A stretch of 40,739 bases of DNA from Betaproteobacteria bacterium (GCA_009921265.1 RFYV01000024.1:1-40739); one strand, 5' to 3'. Shown: positions 1 through 9,215, numbered from the stretch's first letter. The notes: generated by a model from the sequence alone, not told the origin. Translations and numbers: made by a program.

Positions 1-177
1 CCCAGCGTCTTACCGCAAGGTGTCTACTATGGATTGAGTTCGGCGTATGTGGTGGCAGATGCCTCCTTAGAGCCCTCTGAGTCCTGTAAGGTCGACATCA
101 GAGTAGCTAATAACGGCGAAGCATTTACCAAACGTTTTTCGTTTACAACAGGGTCGGCTGGAATGTTGGAGCAATAG
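1..177 (+). CDS. C-terminal end of an unrecognised protein (5' end outside window)
   Basis: The frame is open from the first base and gives 58 residues before a TAG at 175-177. The fragment alternates hydrophobic and polar residues in a beta-rich pattern and ends in FSFTTGS, with one cysteine (SESCKVD). This resembles the C-terminal beta domain of some secreted CAP/SCP-type proteins, where a strand ending in FTT closes the chain, but that is only a resemblance. It lies 27 bases before nudB on the same strand. Function cannot be assigned from this piece. Confidence 0.6.
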   Translation, partial: PSVLPQGVYYGLSSAYVVADASLEPSESCKVDIRVANNGEAFTKRFSFTTGSAGMLEQ

Positions 178-204
178 CCCATAGCATGCGTAACATATAC
201 GGGT

Positions 205-660
205 ATGCAGTCTACTTTTAAAATTCCACAATCTGTTTTGGTCGTGATTTATACGCCCGAGTTGTATGCTCTGATTCTAAAAAGAATCGATATGCAAACT
301 TGGCAAAGCGTCACAGGTTCCAAAAACTTTTTGGATGAGAATTACCAACACACAGCAGTCCGAGAAGTCTTTGAAGAAACAGGCCTCAATGAAAAACAAA
401 AAGGCTTTCGCCTCGACGATTGGTATTTAGAAAATATTTATGATATTTATCCGCACTATCTTCATCGGTACGAACCTGGCGTCTATCAAAACGTCGAACA
501 TGTGTTTGGTTTGCAAATCGCGTATCAAGCACCCATTATATTGAGTCCCACAGAACATACGCACTACCAATGGTTGCCTTATCAAGAGGCCGCACAAGCC
601 GTGTCTTCAGCATCCAATGCTGAAGCTCTTTTGATGTTGCCTCGCATGATTTCCAAATGA
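205..660 (+). CDS. nudB: Dihydroneopterin triphosphate diphosphatase (Nudix)
   Basis: Nudix hydrolase of 151 residues that should remove pyrophosphate from 7,8-dihydroneopterin triphosphate, the product of GTP cyclohydrolase I, in folate synthesis. The Nudix box spans residues 38-61: G38, E45, then REVFEETGL at 53-61 with the metal-binding glutamates E57 and E58. There is one extra residue between G38 and E45 compared with the general Nudix pattern; from memory this spacing is usual for betaproteobacterial NudB. The WQSVTGS segment before the box also fits NudB. The stop overlaps the clsB start by four bases (ATGA), so the two are probably co-translated, and folE lies one gene further on, which supports the folate role. 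No clear ribosome binding site is seen before the ATG. Confidence 0.85.
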   Translation: MQSTFKIPQSVLVVIYTPELYALILKRIDMQTWQSVTGSKNFLDENYQHTAVREVFEETGLNEKQKGFRLDDWYLENIYDIYPHYLHRYEPGVYQNVEHVFGLQIAYQAPIILSPTEHTHYQWLPYQEAAQAVSSASNAEALLMLPRMISK

Positions 661-1844
661 CATCAGCAACAACAGAATCGTGGCAATTATTAAAAGGCAG
701 CGATGACTACTTTCCATCATTGATCCAAAATTTTCAACAAGCTCAAAAGGAAATTTATTTAGAAACCTATATTTTTAATTTCGAAGCCAAAGGCGCACAA
801 GTGGCGCAGGCGCTCTATGCTGCCGCAATGCGCGGCGTGCATGTAAGAATTCTAGTAGATGGTTTGGGCACGCCAAGCATCCCTAACGATTGGACGGCGC
901 GCTGGCAAGCGGCAGGCGTTGAATGTCGCATGTTTGATCCTGTGGGTTCGGGCAACATTTGGTTTCCCGGTCGTTGGCGACGCATGCATCGCAAACTTTG
1001 CGTGATTGACAAAAGAGTGGCGTTTTGCGGTGGCATTAATATTTTGGACGACTGGCATGACCCAATTGAAAATAAAATGATGCAGCATCCGCGATTAGAT
1101 TATGCGGTTGCAATCAAAGGCCCTTTGGTCAAAGACATCCATCGAACCATGCAACAGCAATGGCAACGCATCAATATTGCGCGCGATTTAAAAGGAACAC
1201 AATTGCAATCGGTATTTGAGAAATTAAAAAAAGTAAATTTTAAATGGCGCAAAAGCGAAGGCAAGAATGCACATGCGGCTTTGATTTTGCGCGACAACAT
1301 TAAGCATCGCAACAACATTGTGCGTGCGTATTTACACGCAATTGGTAATGCAAAAAAAGAAATCATCATAGCCAATGCTTACTTTTTCCCTTCAGAAAAA
1401 ATTTTGCGCGCACTAAAACAAGCTGCGCGTCGAGGCGTGCGTATTCAATTGTTGTTGCAAGGCCATTATGAATACATCGTGCCTTATCGTGCAGCTAAAT
1501 ACATGTATTCGCAACTGATGAAAGAGGGCGTAGAAATATGGGAGTATCAAACGAGTTATTTGCACGCCAAGGTGGCCGTGATTGATTCAAGATGGACAAC
1601 AGTCGGTTCATCCAACCTAGACCCTTTGAGTTTGTTGTTGGCCAAGGAAGCCAATGTGGTAACACAAGGCCCAGTTTTTGCAATCGAACTCAAAGAGAGC
1701 CTTCAATCGTGTATCCAATCAGGCGGCCAACGTATCGAGCATTCTGCGCATTTGAATCGGCCCTTGTGTCAGCGATGGTTGGATCAAATTTGCAACTATC
1801 TGCTGCGTTTGGCTATTTTGATATCGGGCAGGCGCTACAGGTGA
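657..1844 (+). CDS. clsB: Cardiolipin synthase B-type phospholipase D protein
   Basis: Phospholipase D superfamily enzyme of 395 residues with two HKD motifs: H111-R-K113-x4-D118, followed by GGINI, and H303-A-K305-x4-D310, followed by GSSNLD. Both are complete. Length and architecture match ClsB, which condenses phosphatidylglycerol with another phospholipid to make cardiolipin at the inner membrane. There is no N-terminal transmembrane pair of the ClsA type; the only hydrophobic stretch is near the C-terminus (about 380-390). The start overlaps the nudB stop. In related genomes nudB and clsB often lie together, sometimes with an endonuclease/exonuclease/phosphatase gene between them; none is present here. 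A less likely alternative is another bacterial PLD-family hydrolase. Confidence 0.88.
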   Translation: MTSATTESWQLLKGSDDYFPSLIQNFQQAQKEIYLETYIFNFEAKGAQVAQALYAAAMRGVHVRILVDGLGTPSIPNDWTARWQAAGVECRMFDPVGSGNIWFPGRWRRMHRKLCVIDKRVAFCGGINILDDWHDPIENKMMQHPRLDYAVAIKGPLVKDIHRTMQQQWQRINIARDLKGTQLQSVFEKLKKVNFKWRKSEGKNAHAALILRDNIKHRNNIVRAYLHAIGNAKKEIIIANAYFFPSEKILRALKQAARRGVRIQLLLQGHYEYIVPYRAAKYMYSQLMKEGVEIWEYQTSYLHAKVAVIDSRWTTVGSSNLDPLSLLLAKEANVVTQGPVFAIELKESLQSCIQSGGQRIEHSAHLNRPLCQRWLDQICNYLLRLAILISGRRYR

Positions 1845-1936
1845 ATCCCCCTGCGGCCAACGGGCAATCCCTTGTTTGGGCAAGGCGTTTATTTGCCTGA
1901 TACCATCTTAGTCATGTTGCAACAAGACTTACACCT

Positions 1937-2638
1937 ATGAAATCAGAAGACCGCCAAGACGGAACACCAGTCTCCGTCAAAATTCGCGAGCGACTCCAAC
2001 AGGCGCACAAACGGTTCCACTCCAACGACAATATTGCCGAATTTATTCAGCCAGGTGAGTTAGAAGAATTGCTCACAGAGGTTGAGCAAAAAATGAAGGG
2101 CGTTCTCGATAGCTTGGTCATCGACACCGACAACGACCACAACACGGGCGATACCGCTAAACGTGTAGCTAAGATGTATCTCAATGAAGTCTTTCGCGGC
2201 CGCTACACCACACAACCTGCCATCACCGAATTTCCAAATGCCGAGCACCTCAATGAATTGATGATCGTGGGGCCCATCACTGTACGCAGTGCATGCAGCC
2301 ATCATTTTTGTCCTGTCATCGGAAAAATTTGGATTGGTATTTTGCCCAATGAACACACCAACGTCATCGGTCTATCCAAATACGCACGATTGGCAGAGTG
2401 GGTCATGGGTCGACCCCAAATTCAAGAAGAGGCTGTTGTGCAGTTGGCCGATCTCATTCAGGTCAAAACACAACCCGACGGTTTAGCCATCGTTATGGAA
2501 GCTACCCACTATTGCATGGCGTGGCGCGGTGTCAAAGACATGGATAGTCGTATGATTAACTCAGTCATGAGAGGCGCATTTCTCAAAGACCCCAACCTGC
2601 GTCGCGAATTTTTATCACTTCTTCCCAGAAAGGACTGA
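1937..2638 (+). CDS. folE: GTP cyclohydrolase I
   Basis: Converts GTP to 7,8-dihydroneopterin triphosphate plus formate, the first step of folate synthesis; cytoplasmic. The protein is 233 residues. The zinc site is intact: C120 and H123 in CSHHFCP and C193 in HYCMAWRGVKD. The substrate-binding GLSKYARLAEW and RPQIQE segments are also present (about 145-163). The N-terminal 50 residues are charged and variable, as is normal for the family. The start is the ATG at 1937, 92 bases after clsB. The downstream BLUF gene begins three bases after the stop, so the two are very likely on one transcript. NudB, which acts on the product of this enzyme, is encoded two genes upstream. Confidence 0.95.
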   Translation: MKSEDRQDGTPVSVKIRERLQQAHKRFHSNDNIAEFIQPGELEELLTEVEQKMKGVLDSLVIDTDNDHNTGDTAKRVAKMYLNEVFRGRYTTQPAITEFPNAEHLNELMIVGPITVRSACSHHFCPVIGKIWIGILPNEHTNVIGLSKYARLAEWVMGRPQIQEEAVVQLADLIQVKTQPDGLAIVMEATHYCMAWRGVKDMDSRMINSVMRGAFLKDPNLRREFLSLLPRKD

Positions 2639-2641
2639 TTC

Positions 2642-3067
2642 ATGTTGGTTCGTTTGCTTTACGTCAGTCGTGCGGCTCATTCAGATCCCGCCAGTGCAAC
2701 AGAATCTATTTTGTCAAGCGCTCGCATGCACAACTTAGCCAATGGCATCACGGGTATTCTTTGTTATGGTTCCAACATTTTTTTGCAAGCCATCGAAGGT
2801 GGACGCAATCAAGTCAACACTCTATACAGCCAAATTTTGCAAGATAAGCGACACAAAGATGTGGTGTTGTTGCATTATGAAGAAATCACAGAACGCAGGT
2901 TTGGCGGATGGACCATGGGTCAAGTCAATTTAGCAAAACTCAACACGTCGATTGTTCTGAAATATTCTGAAATGCCAGAGCTCGATCCTTACGCTGTATC
3001 GGGTACGGTTTCATTGGCCTTGCTCGAAGAGCTCATGGCCACCGCTTCCATCATCGGTCGCGCGTAA
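2642..3067 (+). CDS. BLUF-domain blue-light sensor protein (short, stand-alone)
   Basis: A 141-residue protein that is almost entirely one BLUF domain (residues 1-95), which binds FAD and reports blue light by a hydrogen-bond switch. Key residues are visible: Y7 in LLYVS and Q49 in IFLQAIEG (the switch tyrosine and glutamine), NGITG at 34-38, and RRFGGWTMG at 86-93 with the semi-conserved Trp and Met. The C-terminal 45 residues are helical-looking and match no output domain I recognise, so it is a short BLUF protein that probably signals by protein contact. It starts three bases after folE, so translation is probably coupled. The partner and output are unknown. Confidence 0.88.
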   Translation: MLVRLLYVSRAAHSDPASATESILSSARMHNLANGITGILCYGSNIFLQAIEGGRNQVNTLYSQILQDKRHKDVVLLHYEEITERRFGGWTMGQVNLAKLNTSIVLKYSEMPELDPYAVSGTVSLALLEELMATASIIGRA

Positions 3068-3080
3068 CTGCTTCTCGTCA

Positions 3081-3899
3081 ATGACTGCTTTGTTGGGTTG
3101 TGATTTCAGTAGCAGTCCAAAAACCAAAAAACCCATTGTTATGGCTTGGGGCTCAGAGTCGCGCAATGTGGTTCGCTTAGAGCGATTTCAATTCATCAAT
3201 CGTTTAGAAGATTTTTCTTACGCATTGCAAACACCAGGTCCTTGGGTGGGCGGTTTTGATTTGCCATTTGGATTGCCGCGTGAATTAATTCAATCATTGG
3301 GATGGCCGTTGAAATGGATTGATTGCATGGCGCACTACAGCCAACTCACGCGACAACAAATCCGCGATCATTTTGCAAGCTTTTGCGACAGTAGGCCTGT
3401 AGGACAAAAATTTGCGCATAGACAAACCGATCGACCCGCAAGCTCAAGTCCATCGATGAAATGGGTCAACCCACCCGTTGCTTATATGTTGCACGCTGGC
3501 GTTCCATTGATGATCGAAGCGCGATTGCATTTTCCTGGTTTGCACGTTGGCGATAAAACGCGTGTTGCACTAGAGGCTTATCCAGGCATGTTGGCAAGAC
3601 ATTTTTTATCCAACCAAAGTTACAAGAGTGACGACCGCAAAAAACAAACGCAAGAGAGACTAATTGCAAGAAAAAATTTAATCCATGGATTAGAAAGTGG
3701 AATCCCACATTTAAATCTGAGACTCAAACTCAGCAATGCGCAGCGCGATACTTTGGTCGATGATCCCAAGGGAGATTTATTGGATGCGGTGTTATGTATG
3801 GTTCAGGCGGCATGGGCCGATCAACGCGCAGATCAAAATTATGGAATGCCCAGCAATATTGATTCTATAGAGGGCTGGATTGTGACCGCACCCCAATAA
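3081..3899 (+). CDS. DUF429 family protein
   Basis: A 272-residue protein matching the DUF429 pattern: an N-terminal GCDFSSSP with an acidic residue on the first strand, the phrase GPWVGGFDLPFGLPRELI (about 53-70), and a C-terminal DPKGDLLDAVLCMVQAAW. The first-strand aspartate, the central FDLPFG and the late D-x-x-D segment are what one expects of an RNase H-like fold with clustered acidic residues. Family members are predicted nucleases or nucleotide-processing enzymes, but the activity is not settled. It begins 14 bases after the BLUF gene and ends six bases from the convergent SulP gene. It may belong to the folE-BLUF transcript. Confidence 0.75.
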   Translation: MTALLGCDFSSSPKTKKPIVMAWGSESRNVVRLERFQFINRLEDFSYALQTPGPWVGGFDLPFGLPRELIQSLGWPLKWIDCMAHYSQLTRQQIRDHFASFCDSRPVGQKFAHRQTDRPASSSPSMKWVNPPVAYMLHAGVPLMIEARLHFPGLHVGDKTRVALEAYPGMLARHFLSNQSYKSDDRKKQTQERLIARKNLIHGLESGIPHLNLRLKLSNAQRDTLVDDPKGDLLDAVLCMVQAAWADQRADQNYGMPSNIDSIEGWIVTAPQ

Positions 3900-3905
3900 A
3901 GAGTT

Positions 3906-5558
3906 TTATTTGATTTGTCCTAAAGCAACCAAGGCATCTGCATCGGTGCGATAAATTTTTAAATAAGGGTCGGGGTTAAGGTGACCTGATTGGCGCAATA
4001 CATTTTCAACGGGCAACTTCAGGCCGCTGATATGCAAAGTAATTTTTCTGTCGCTAAAAAGCTTAAATAACTTTGCAAAAATTTCAACGCCTGTTGCGTC
4101 AATTCGATTAATCGGCAATGCAAAAATGCAAACATGTAATACATCTTTGTGAAGTGCCAAATGTTCAGTGAGGTTTTTTTCAAGCACACTGGCCGCCGCA
4201 AAATCAAATTCTGCGTCCATGCGAATCGCATACAGATGAGGTGCCAAGGGAGGCAGAGTCCAAAGATGTCTGTCGCGCAAACTGCCATCAGGGTGCAATC
4301 CAATTTCAATGATGCGCGGATGAAGTCTGTGATGTAAAAAATGCATGAGTGTTAAAACAACGCCAACCAAAACGCCCCAATAAATAGCGGGTGCTGTGAG
4401 TAAAGTGGCTACAAATGTAATTCCTGCAGCCACCGTTTCTGTACGCGACACACGCCACAAGTGAAAAAATTGTTGGGGTTGAAACAAACCCAACACAGCA
4501 GAAATCACAATCGCTGATAACACCGCTCGTGGTACAAATTGCAATACAGGCATCAGCAATAAAAGCGAAAGTAAAACAAAAGCAACGCACGCAATCACGG
4601 CCCACCCACTTTGCGCACCTGCATACAGCATCAATGCCGATCGAGAAAACGAAGTGCCCGTTGGAAAGCTGCCACAAAATGCCGACGCCAACTTGGCCAG
4701 TCCTTGGGAAATCAAATCTTGATTGTCATCCCAGCGTTGACCGCTACGTTGACATTCAATTTTTGCGCTTGACGCTGTTTCTAAAAAACTCACCAACGCA
4801 ATCACCATGGCGGGCACAATCAATTGGATGAATACATCCACTTCAATCCAATGCGGCATATAAAAATGTGGCAATCCTGCAGGCATATTTCCCACCACTG
4901 CCGCTTTGTAATCGAGTACGTAACTTAAGCTTGCAGAAATTACAACCGTGAACATAATCGCAGGCCATTTGGGAATATATTTTTTGGCCAGCAATAAAAA
5001 AATCAAACTGGTGATTCCCCATGCCATTGGATTTTGTACAAATGGAAGATTAAAAAGAAAAGTTAATTCATCCCAAGATAAATGTTTGTAACCCAAAAGT
5101 GCGGGCACTTGCGATCCCATGATGAGCAAAGCAGCGGCTTGTGTAAACGCCATCAAAACAGGCGCGCTGATGAGATTGAGCAACCATCCCAAGCCACCCA
5201 AGCCCAAACACACCTGCAAGAGGCCAGACAAAATAGAAAGCCAAACCGCCAAGTTAACCCACTTCGATGAGCCTGGTTCTGCCATACCCATTAAAGACGC
5301 ACTGATCAAGACGCAAGTAAGTGCTGCAGGTCCAATCGATAGTCTTGACGCACTGGCAAACAATGTGGCAATCAAAGCAGGCACAAGGCACGCATAAAGT
5401 CCTGTAACCAAAGGCATGTTGGCCAATCCCGCATACGCCACCGCTTGAGGCACCATCACGAGCGCAACAGAAATGCCTGCAACGATGTCTTTGCGCATCG
5501 ATGCTTGATTGGGCTTCGCCCAATTTAAAAAAGGTAAATAATTCTGAATATTAAACAT
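3906..5558 (-). CDS. SulP family anion transporter with STAS domain (first copy)
   Basis: Inner-membrane transporter of about 550 residues. The N-terminal MRKDIVAGISVALVMVPQ segment is the SulP signature region, followed by some 10-12 hydrophobic segments. A C-terminal STAS domain occupies roughly the last 120 residues (NRIDATGVEIFAKL). SulP proteins carry sulfate, bicarbonate or dicarboxylates; the substrate cannot be read from sequence. I chose the ATG at 5558 (MFNIQNY) because the frame extends upstream only through a TTG at 5672, which would overlap the divergent nuclease gene; ATGs at 5588 and 5624 are possible. No carbonic anhydrase or sulfate assimilation gene is adjacent. A second, distinct SulP gene lies at 12618-14243. 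Confidence 0.88.
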   Translation of the reverse strand: MFNIQNYLPFLNWAKPNQASMRKDIVAGISVALVMVPQAVAYAGLANMPLVTGLYACLVPALIATLFASASRLSIGPAALTCVLISASLMGMAEPGSSKWVNLAVWLSILSGLLQVCLGLGGLGWLLNLISAPVLMAFTQAAALLIMGSQVPALLGYKHLSWDELTFLFNLPFVQNPMAWGITSLIFLLLAKKYIPKWPAIMFTVVISASLSYVLDYKAAVVGNMPAGLPHFYMPHWIEVDVFIQLIVPAMVIALVSFLETASSAKIECQRSGQRWDDNQDLISQGLAKLASAFCGSFPTGTSFSRSALMLYAGAQSGWAVIACVAFVLLSLLLLMPVLQFVPRAVLSAIVISAVLGLFQPQQFFHLWRVSRTETVAAGITFVATLLTAPAIYWGVLVGVVLTLMHFLHHRLHPRIIEIGLHPDGSLRDRHLWTLPPLAPHLYAIRMDAEFDFAAASVLEKNLTEHLALHKDVLHVCIFALPINRIDATGVEIFAKLFKLFSDRKITLHISGLKLPVENVLRQSGHLNPDPYLKIYRTDADALVALGQIK

Positions 5559-5651
5559 CAATTGTTTTTTGTAAATTGCACCTTGCATCGTACACAGACT
5601 TTCATTGGATGATAGAAGTCTCATTCTTTTCTTCAAAACAGCAGGTTGCAA

Positions 5652-6182
5652 ATGCAAAAGAACCCGCTCCAATCCATCCTCAACGTAATCATTGTCGCAC
5701 TCATGTTATTGAGTGGGCAAGTTACCTTCGCGCAGTCCAGTGCCCCTTCTTGGATGGGCATTGTGACCTATGTAACGGATGGCGACACGTTGTGGGTTCA
5801 GTCCATCGATCATTCAACATGGCATCGCCTTAGAATCTTGGGCATTGACGCCCCTGAAATTTGTCAACCGTGGGGATCTGAAGCCAGACAGACATTGACG
5901 GCTTTGGTTGCGGGGCGTCAATTAGAAATTATTGAATTCGGACAAGACGTGTATGGTCGGTGGTTGGGGCGCTTGCATATTGGATCCATCGACGTGGGTC
6001 AATGGCTGGTGGCGCAAGGTCACGCTTGGTCTTATCGCTATCTGAATCAATCAAGCCCTTACAAGCAACAAGAGTTGATTGCAAAAAATTTAAAACGCGG
6101 ATCGTTTGCTTTATCTAAACCCAAAATACCGCAGAGTTTTAGAAAAAAATACGGATCATGTCGATTAAGGCATCAAGTGTGA
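5652..6182 (+). CDS. Secreted thermonuclease (SNase-like)
   Basis: Staphylococcal-nuclease-like protein of 176 residues with an N-terminal hydrophobic signal peptide ending near TFAQSS. The catalytic set is recognisable against S. aureus nuclease: D45 in TDGDT, R61 in RLRILGIDAPE, D66 and E69 in the same motif, and R103 in DVYGRWLG. It should cleave DNA or RNA outside the cytoplasm with calcium. I start at the ATG at 5652; a TTG two codons upstream is also in frame. The gene is divergent from the SulP gene with about 93 bases between the starts, and its last 18 bases overlap the convergent moeB 3' end. The C-terminus is basic (FRKKYGSCRLRHQ). Confidence 0.85.
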   Translation: MQKNPLQSILNVIIVALMLLSGQVTFAQSSAPSWMGIVTYVTDGDTLWVQSIDHSTWHRLRILGIDAPEICQPWGSEARQTLTALVAGRQLEIIEFGQDVYGRWLGRLHIGSIDVGQWLVAQGHAWSYRYLNQSSPYKQQELIAKNLKRGSFALSKPKIPQSFRKKYGSCRLRHQV

Positions 6183-6932
6183 GTTGCTGCACACCGTGCA
6201 TTGAGGATCTTTTTTAATTTGTAACTCGGTCCAACTCAAACTTCTGCCGTCAAATAATTGCAATCGTCCCACCAGCGATGTGCCCAGATTTGTTAACAAT
6301 TGAATGGCTTGAGTGGCTTGCAAACTGCCAATCACACCCACTAAAGGAGCCAACACGCCCATGGTTGCGCAACTCACTTCTTCGGGTGCGCGATCGGGCG
6401 GAAATAAACATGCATAACAAGGTGAGTCAGCAATTTGTGTATCAAAGCTGGTGAGTTGACCATCCAAGCGAATAACGGCACCACTCACCAAGGGTTTGCG
6501 GTTTTTTACACAAGCCCAATTGATATCGTGGCGAGTCGCAAAATTATCACAACAATCCACCACCACATCAACACCCGAAATTATTTTTTCAAGTAGCGTG
6601 CGATCAGCGCGTTGATCAATGCAAGTGATTTGGATATCAGGATTGAGAGCGAGCATTGCCCTTCGAGCAGACTCTGTTTTTAAAACACCAATTCGAGATG
6701 TGGTGTGCACAATTTGACGCTGTAAATTAGTCAGATCGACACGATCGTTGTCGATGAGGGTGATGTGACCAACACCAGAGGCAGTTAAATACATGGCAAC
6801 GGGTGAACCCAAACCACCTGCGCCCACAATCAATACATGACTTTTTAAAAGCTGCTCTTGACCTTCATCGCCCAGTTCATTTAAAAGAATATGTCGCGAA
6901 TAACGCAACAACTGGGCATCATTCAAAACCAC
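6165..6932 (-). CDS. moeB: MoeB/ThiF/HesA-type adenylyltransferase
   Basis: E1-like enzyme of 255 residues that adenylates the C-terminal glycine of a small sulfur carrier protein. The nucleotide-binding GAGGLGSP is at 37-44, DNDRVDLTNLQRQ at 61-73, a likely catalytic cysteine is C188 in SCATMGVL, and the zinc cysteines are C172/C175 (CYAC) and C245/C248 (CTVC). All are intact. Without a rhodanese domain it fits MoeB, activating MoaD for molybdopterin, which the formate dehydrogenase in this window needs; ThiF for thiamine is the alternative. The start is GTG at 6932, directly after the ctpA stop, with AAGGAG four bases before it inside the ctpA end. It forms a minus-strand series with ctpA and gpmA. 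Confidence 0.85.
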   Translation of the reverse strand: MVLNDAQLLRYSRHILLNELGDEGQEQLLKSHVLIVGAGGLGSPVAMYLTASGVGHITLIDNDRVDLTNLQRQIVHTTSRIGVLKTESARRAMLALNPDIQITCIDQRADRTLLEKIISGVDVVVDCCDNFATRHDINWACVKNRKPLVSGAVIRLDGQLTSFDTQIADSPCYACLFPPDRAPEEVSCATMGVLAPLVGVIGSLQATQAIQLLTNLGTSLVGRLQLFDGRSLSWTELQIKKDPQCTVCSNSHLMP

Positions 6933-8378
6933 TCACTCCTTTTTTTCGGCAGTGCGAACGGTTTGAGTTTTGCTGGCTTTGACGGGCAGGCCTTTGAGTT
7001 GATTGAGCGCTTGCTGAAGCGGAAAGTCTTCTGCGCTACCCAATTCGGGTGGTCGGCGTTCTGCCACAGGCTTTTTGGATTCCTCTTCTAAACGCTTGAG
7101 CGCTTCTTCGCGAGCTTTTTCACGCGCGGGATCTTTGACTTCATTGCCTTGACCGCTGCTCAAATGTTTTTCAAGATCGGCTTCGCGCGTTCTGAGCGCA
7201 GCAAATGGACTGCCCTCGGCGGTTTCATCCACCCATACTTCAGGAACAATTCCTTTGGCTTGAATCGATTTTCCACTGGGCGTGTAGTAGCGAGCCGTTG
7301 TGATTTTTAATGCTGTATCTGCACCCAATGGACGCACAGTTTGAACAGAGCCCTTGCCAAACGTTTGACTGCCCATCACGATCGCTCTTTTGTGATCTTG
7401 CAAGGCGCCCGCTACGATTTCACTGGCAGACGCAGAACCTTCATTAACCAAAACAACCATAGGGATTTTTTTGTAAATACCTTTGGTGTTGACGGTGAGT
7501 TGTTGAATAGGATCGGTGCTTCCTCTGCGCATATAAAACTCAGGCGCTGCTTTGTAAATAAATTTACTTTCAGACAATTGACCATTGGTCGACACCACCA
7601 TCACATTTTCAGGGAGAAATGCAGCAGACACAGCAACCGCAGCATCGAGCAAACCACCCGGGTCATTGCGCAAATCCAAAACCAAACCTTTGAGATTGAC
7701 GTCTTGCTTGTACAACTCTTCAAGTTTGCGAGCCATGTCATCCACTGTTCGCTCTTGAAAATTCGATAAACGAATCCAGCCCCATCCTGGCTCCATCATT
7801 TTGCTTTTGACACTGACAGTTTTAATTTCTTCACGAATAATCGTGACAGGAAAACTGCGATTTTCTGATTTTCGTTGAATCGTTAAAACCACTTTGGTGC
7901 GGGGTTCGCCGCGCATCATCTTGACCGCATCATTCAAAGGCAAACCTTTGAGAGATTTGTCATCCACCTTGGTAATTAAATCGCCCGACTTAATGCCTGC
8001 GCGATCTGCAGGTGAGCCTTCAATAGGTGACACCACCTTGACGAAACCATCTTCTTGCGATATTTCAATACCTACACCAACAAAGCGCCCTGTGGTGCCT
8101 TCTCTAAATTCTTTAAAAGATTTTTTGTCAAAGTATTGTGAATGCGGATCAAGGTTTGCAACCATACCTGATATGGCGTCAGAGATTAATTTTTTGTCAT
8201 CGGTTGTTTCAACATAGTCGCTTTTGATCATGCTAAAAACAGCTGCAAGTTGTTGTAACTCTTCGAGTGGCAACGTGGCCATGTTTCCACGCGCAACTGT
8301 TTGCAAAGAAAAAGTGGTGAGTGCACCCGCCAAGGCGCCAACGGTTAGCCAACCGGCAATTTTGAGTTTATGACCCAT
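6933..8378 (-). CDS. ctpA: C-terminal processing peptidase (S41 family)
   Basis: Periplasmic serine protease of 481 residues. After an N-terminal membrane anchor or signal (about 5-30), a PDZ domain sits at roughly 90-165 (GRFVGVGIEI, GSPADRAGIKSGD). The S41 core follows, with LDLRNDPGGLLD near 234-245, the nucleophile S317 in GSASASE and the general-base lysine K342 in TFGKGSVQ. A charged, proline-rich tail makes up the last 80 residues. It should trim or degrade proteins at their C-termini in the envelope. I chose ATG at 8378 (MGHKLK) because the hydrophobic segment then follows directly and a GGGG run lies just upstream; the frame is open further, to 8432. moeB follows without a gap, and gpmA lies 93 bases upstream. 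Confidence 0.9.
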   Translation of the reverse strand: MGHKLKIAGWLTVGALAGALTTFSLQTVARGNMATLPLEELQQLAAVFSMIKSDYVETTDDKKLISDAISGMVANLDPHSQYFDKKSFKEFREGTTGRFVGVGIEISQEDGFVKVVSPIEGSPADRAGIKSGDLITKVDDKSLKGLPLNDAVKMMRGEPRTKVVLTIQRKSENRSFPVTIIREEIKTVSVKSKMMEPGWGWIRLSNFQERTVDDMARKLEELYKQDVNLKGLVLDLRNDPGGLLDAAVAVSAAFLPENVMVVSTNGQLSESKFIYKAAPEFYMRRGSTDPIQQLTVNTKGIYKKIPMVVLVNEGSASASEIVAGALQDHKRAIVMGSQTFGKGSVQTVRPLGADTALKITTARYYTPSGKSIQAKGIVPEVWVDETAEGSPFAALRTREADLEKHLSSGQGNEVKDPAREKAREEALKRLEEESKKPVAERRPPELGSAEDFPLQQALNQLKGLPVKASKTQTVRTAEKKE

Positions 8379-8471
8379 ATCCCCATATCCAATCAAAAGT
8401 GAGCAAAGTTCAGCCGTCAATCCAGCTGTCAATATACAGCGATGTAACTATTTACGCTACCGCAAAACGCA

Positions 8472-9215
8472 TTATCCCTTGCCTTGGGAGGTAACAGCTA
8501 AAGCCGCTTGGGCTGCCGCTTGCGCATCGCCCAAATAATAATGACAAATTGGGCGCAGTTGATCGTCCAATTCATAAACCAACGGTATACCGTTGGGGAT
8601 ATTGAGGCTCACGATATCAGCATCGTGAATTTGATCCAGATATTTAATCAGGGCACGAATCGAGTTGCCATGCGCCGCAACCAAAACCCGTCTACCGGCT
8701 TTAATCGCGACCGAGATTGACTCTTCCCAAAAAGGAATCACGCGTGCAACCGTGTCTTTAAGACACTCGGTAAGCGGGATTTGCTCTGGAGACAATTTGG
8801 CATAACGAGGGTCGCCGCGCTCGCATCGGGGGTCGGTGGACTCCAGAGCAGGAGGGGGCGTCTCGTAACTTCTGCGCCACTGCAAAACTTGGGCGTCCCC
8901 GTATTTTTTGACCATATCGGCCTTATTAAGGCCCTGCAAGGCGCCGTAATGCCGCTCATTGAGACGCCAAGCGTTCATCACAGGCAGCCAAGGCTTATCC
9001 ATGCTATCTAAGCAGTGCCACAGAGTATGAATGGCTCTTTTGAGAACGCTCGTATAGGCCAAATCAAAGTCATACCCCTCAGCCTTGAGAAGTTGACCTG
9101 CTGCTTTGGCTTGTGCAATGCCAGTGGGTGTGAGGTCGACATCGGTCCAGCCGGTGAAGCGATTTTCTAAATTCCAGGTGGATTCGCCGTGACGAATCAA
9201 AACAAGCTTGTACAT
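8472..9215 (-). CDS. gpmA: 2,3-bisphosphoglycerate-dependent phosphoglycerate mutase
   Basis: Glycolytic and gluconeogenic enzyme of 247 residues interconverting 3- and 2-phosphoglycerate. The phosphohistidine motif RHGES starts at R8 with H9, followed by [24 protein letters not shown] near residue 85 supplies the acid, and [10 protein letters not shown] near 183 the second histidine. Length and motifs match GpmA rather than the short histidine phosphatases. It is the first gene of the minus-strand series leading to ctpA and moeB. Its start is about 105 bases from the divergent rhodanese gene, so that interval should hold both promoters. No Shine-Dalgarno sequence is evident before the ATG. 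Confidence 0.95.
   Translation of the reverse strand: MYKLVLIRHGESTWNLENRFTGWTDVDLTPTGIAQAKAAGQLLKAEGYDFDLAYTSVLKRAIHTLWHCLDSMDKPWLPVMNAWRLNERHYGALQGLNKADMVKKYGDAQVLQWRRSYETPPPALESTDPRCERGDPRYAKLSPEQIPLTECLKDTVARVIPFWEESISVAIKAGRRVLVAAHGNSIRALIKYLDQIHDADIVSLNIPNGIPLVYELDDQLRPICHYYLGDAQAAAQAALAVTSQGKG

Noticed and set aside
5559-5672. TTG-initiated extension of the first SulP protein
   Set aside because: It would overlap the divergent nuclease gene and adds residues before the usual start of SulP homology; an ATG at 5558 is available.
7341-7769. 142-codon open frame on the + strand inside ctpA
   Set aside because: It lies fully antisense to a well-conserved protease, has no ribosome site and its composition follows the codon pattern of ctpA.
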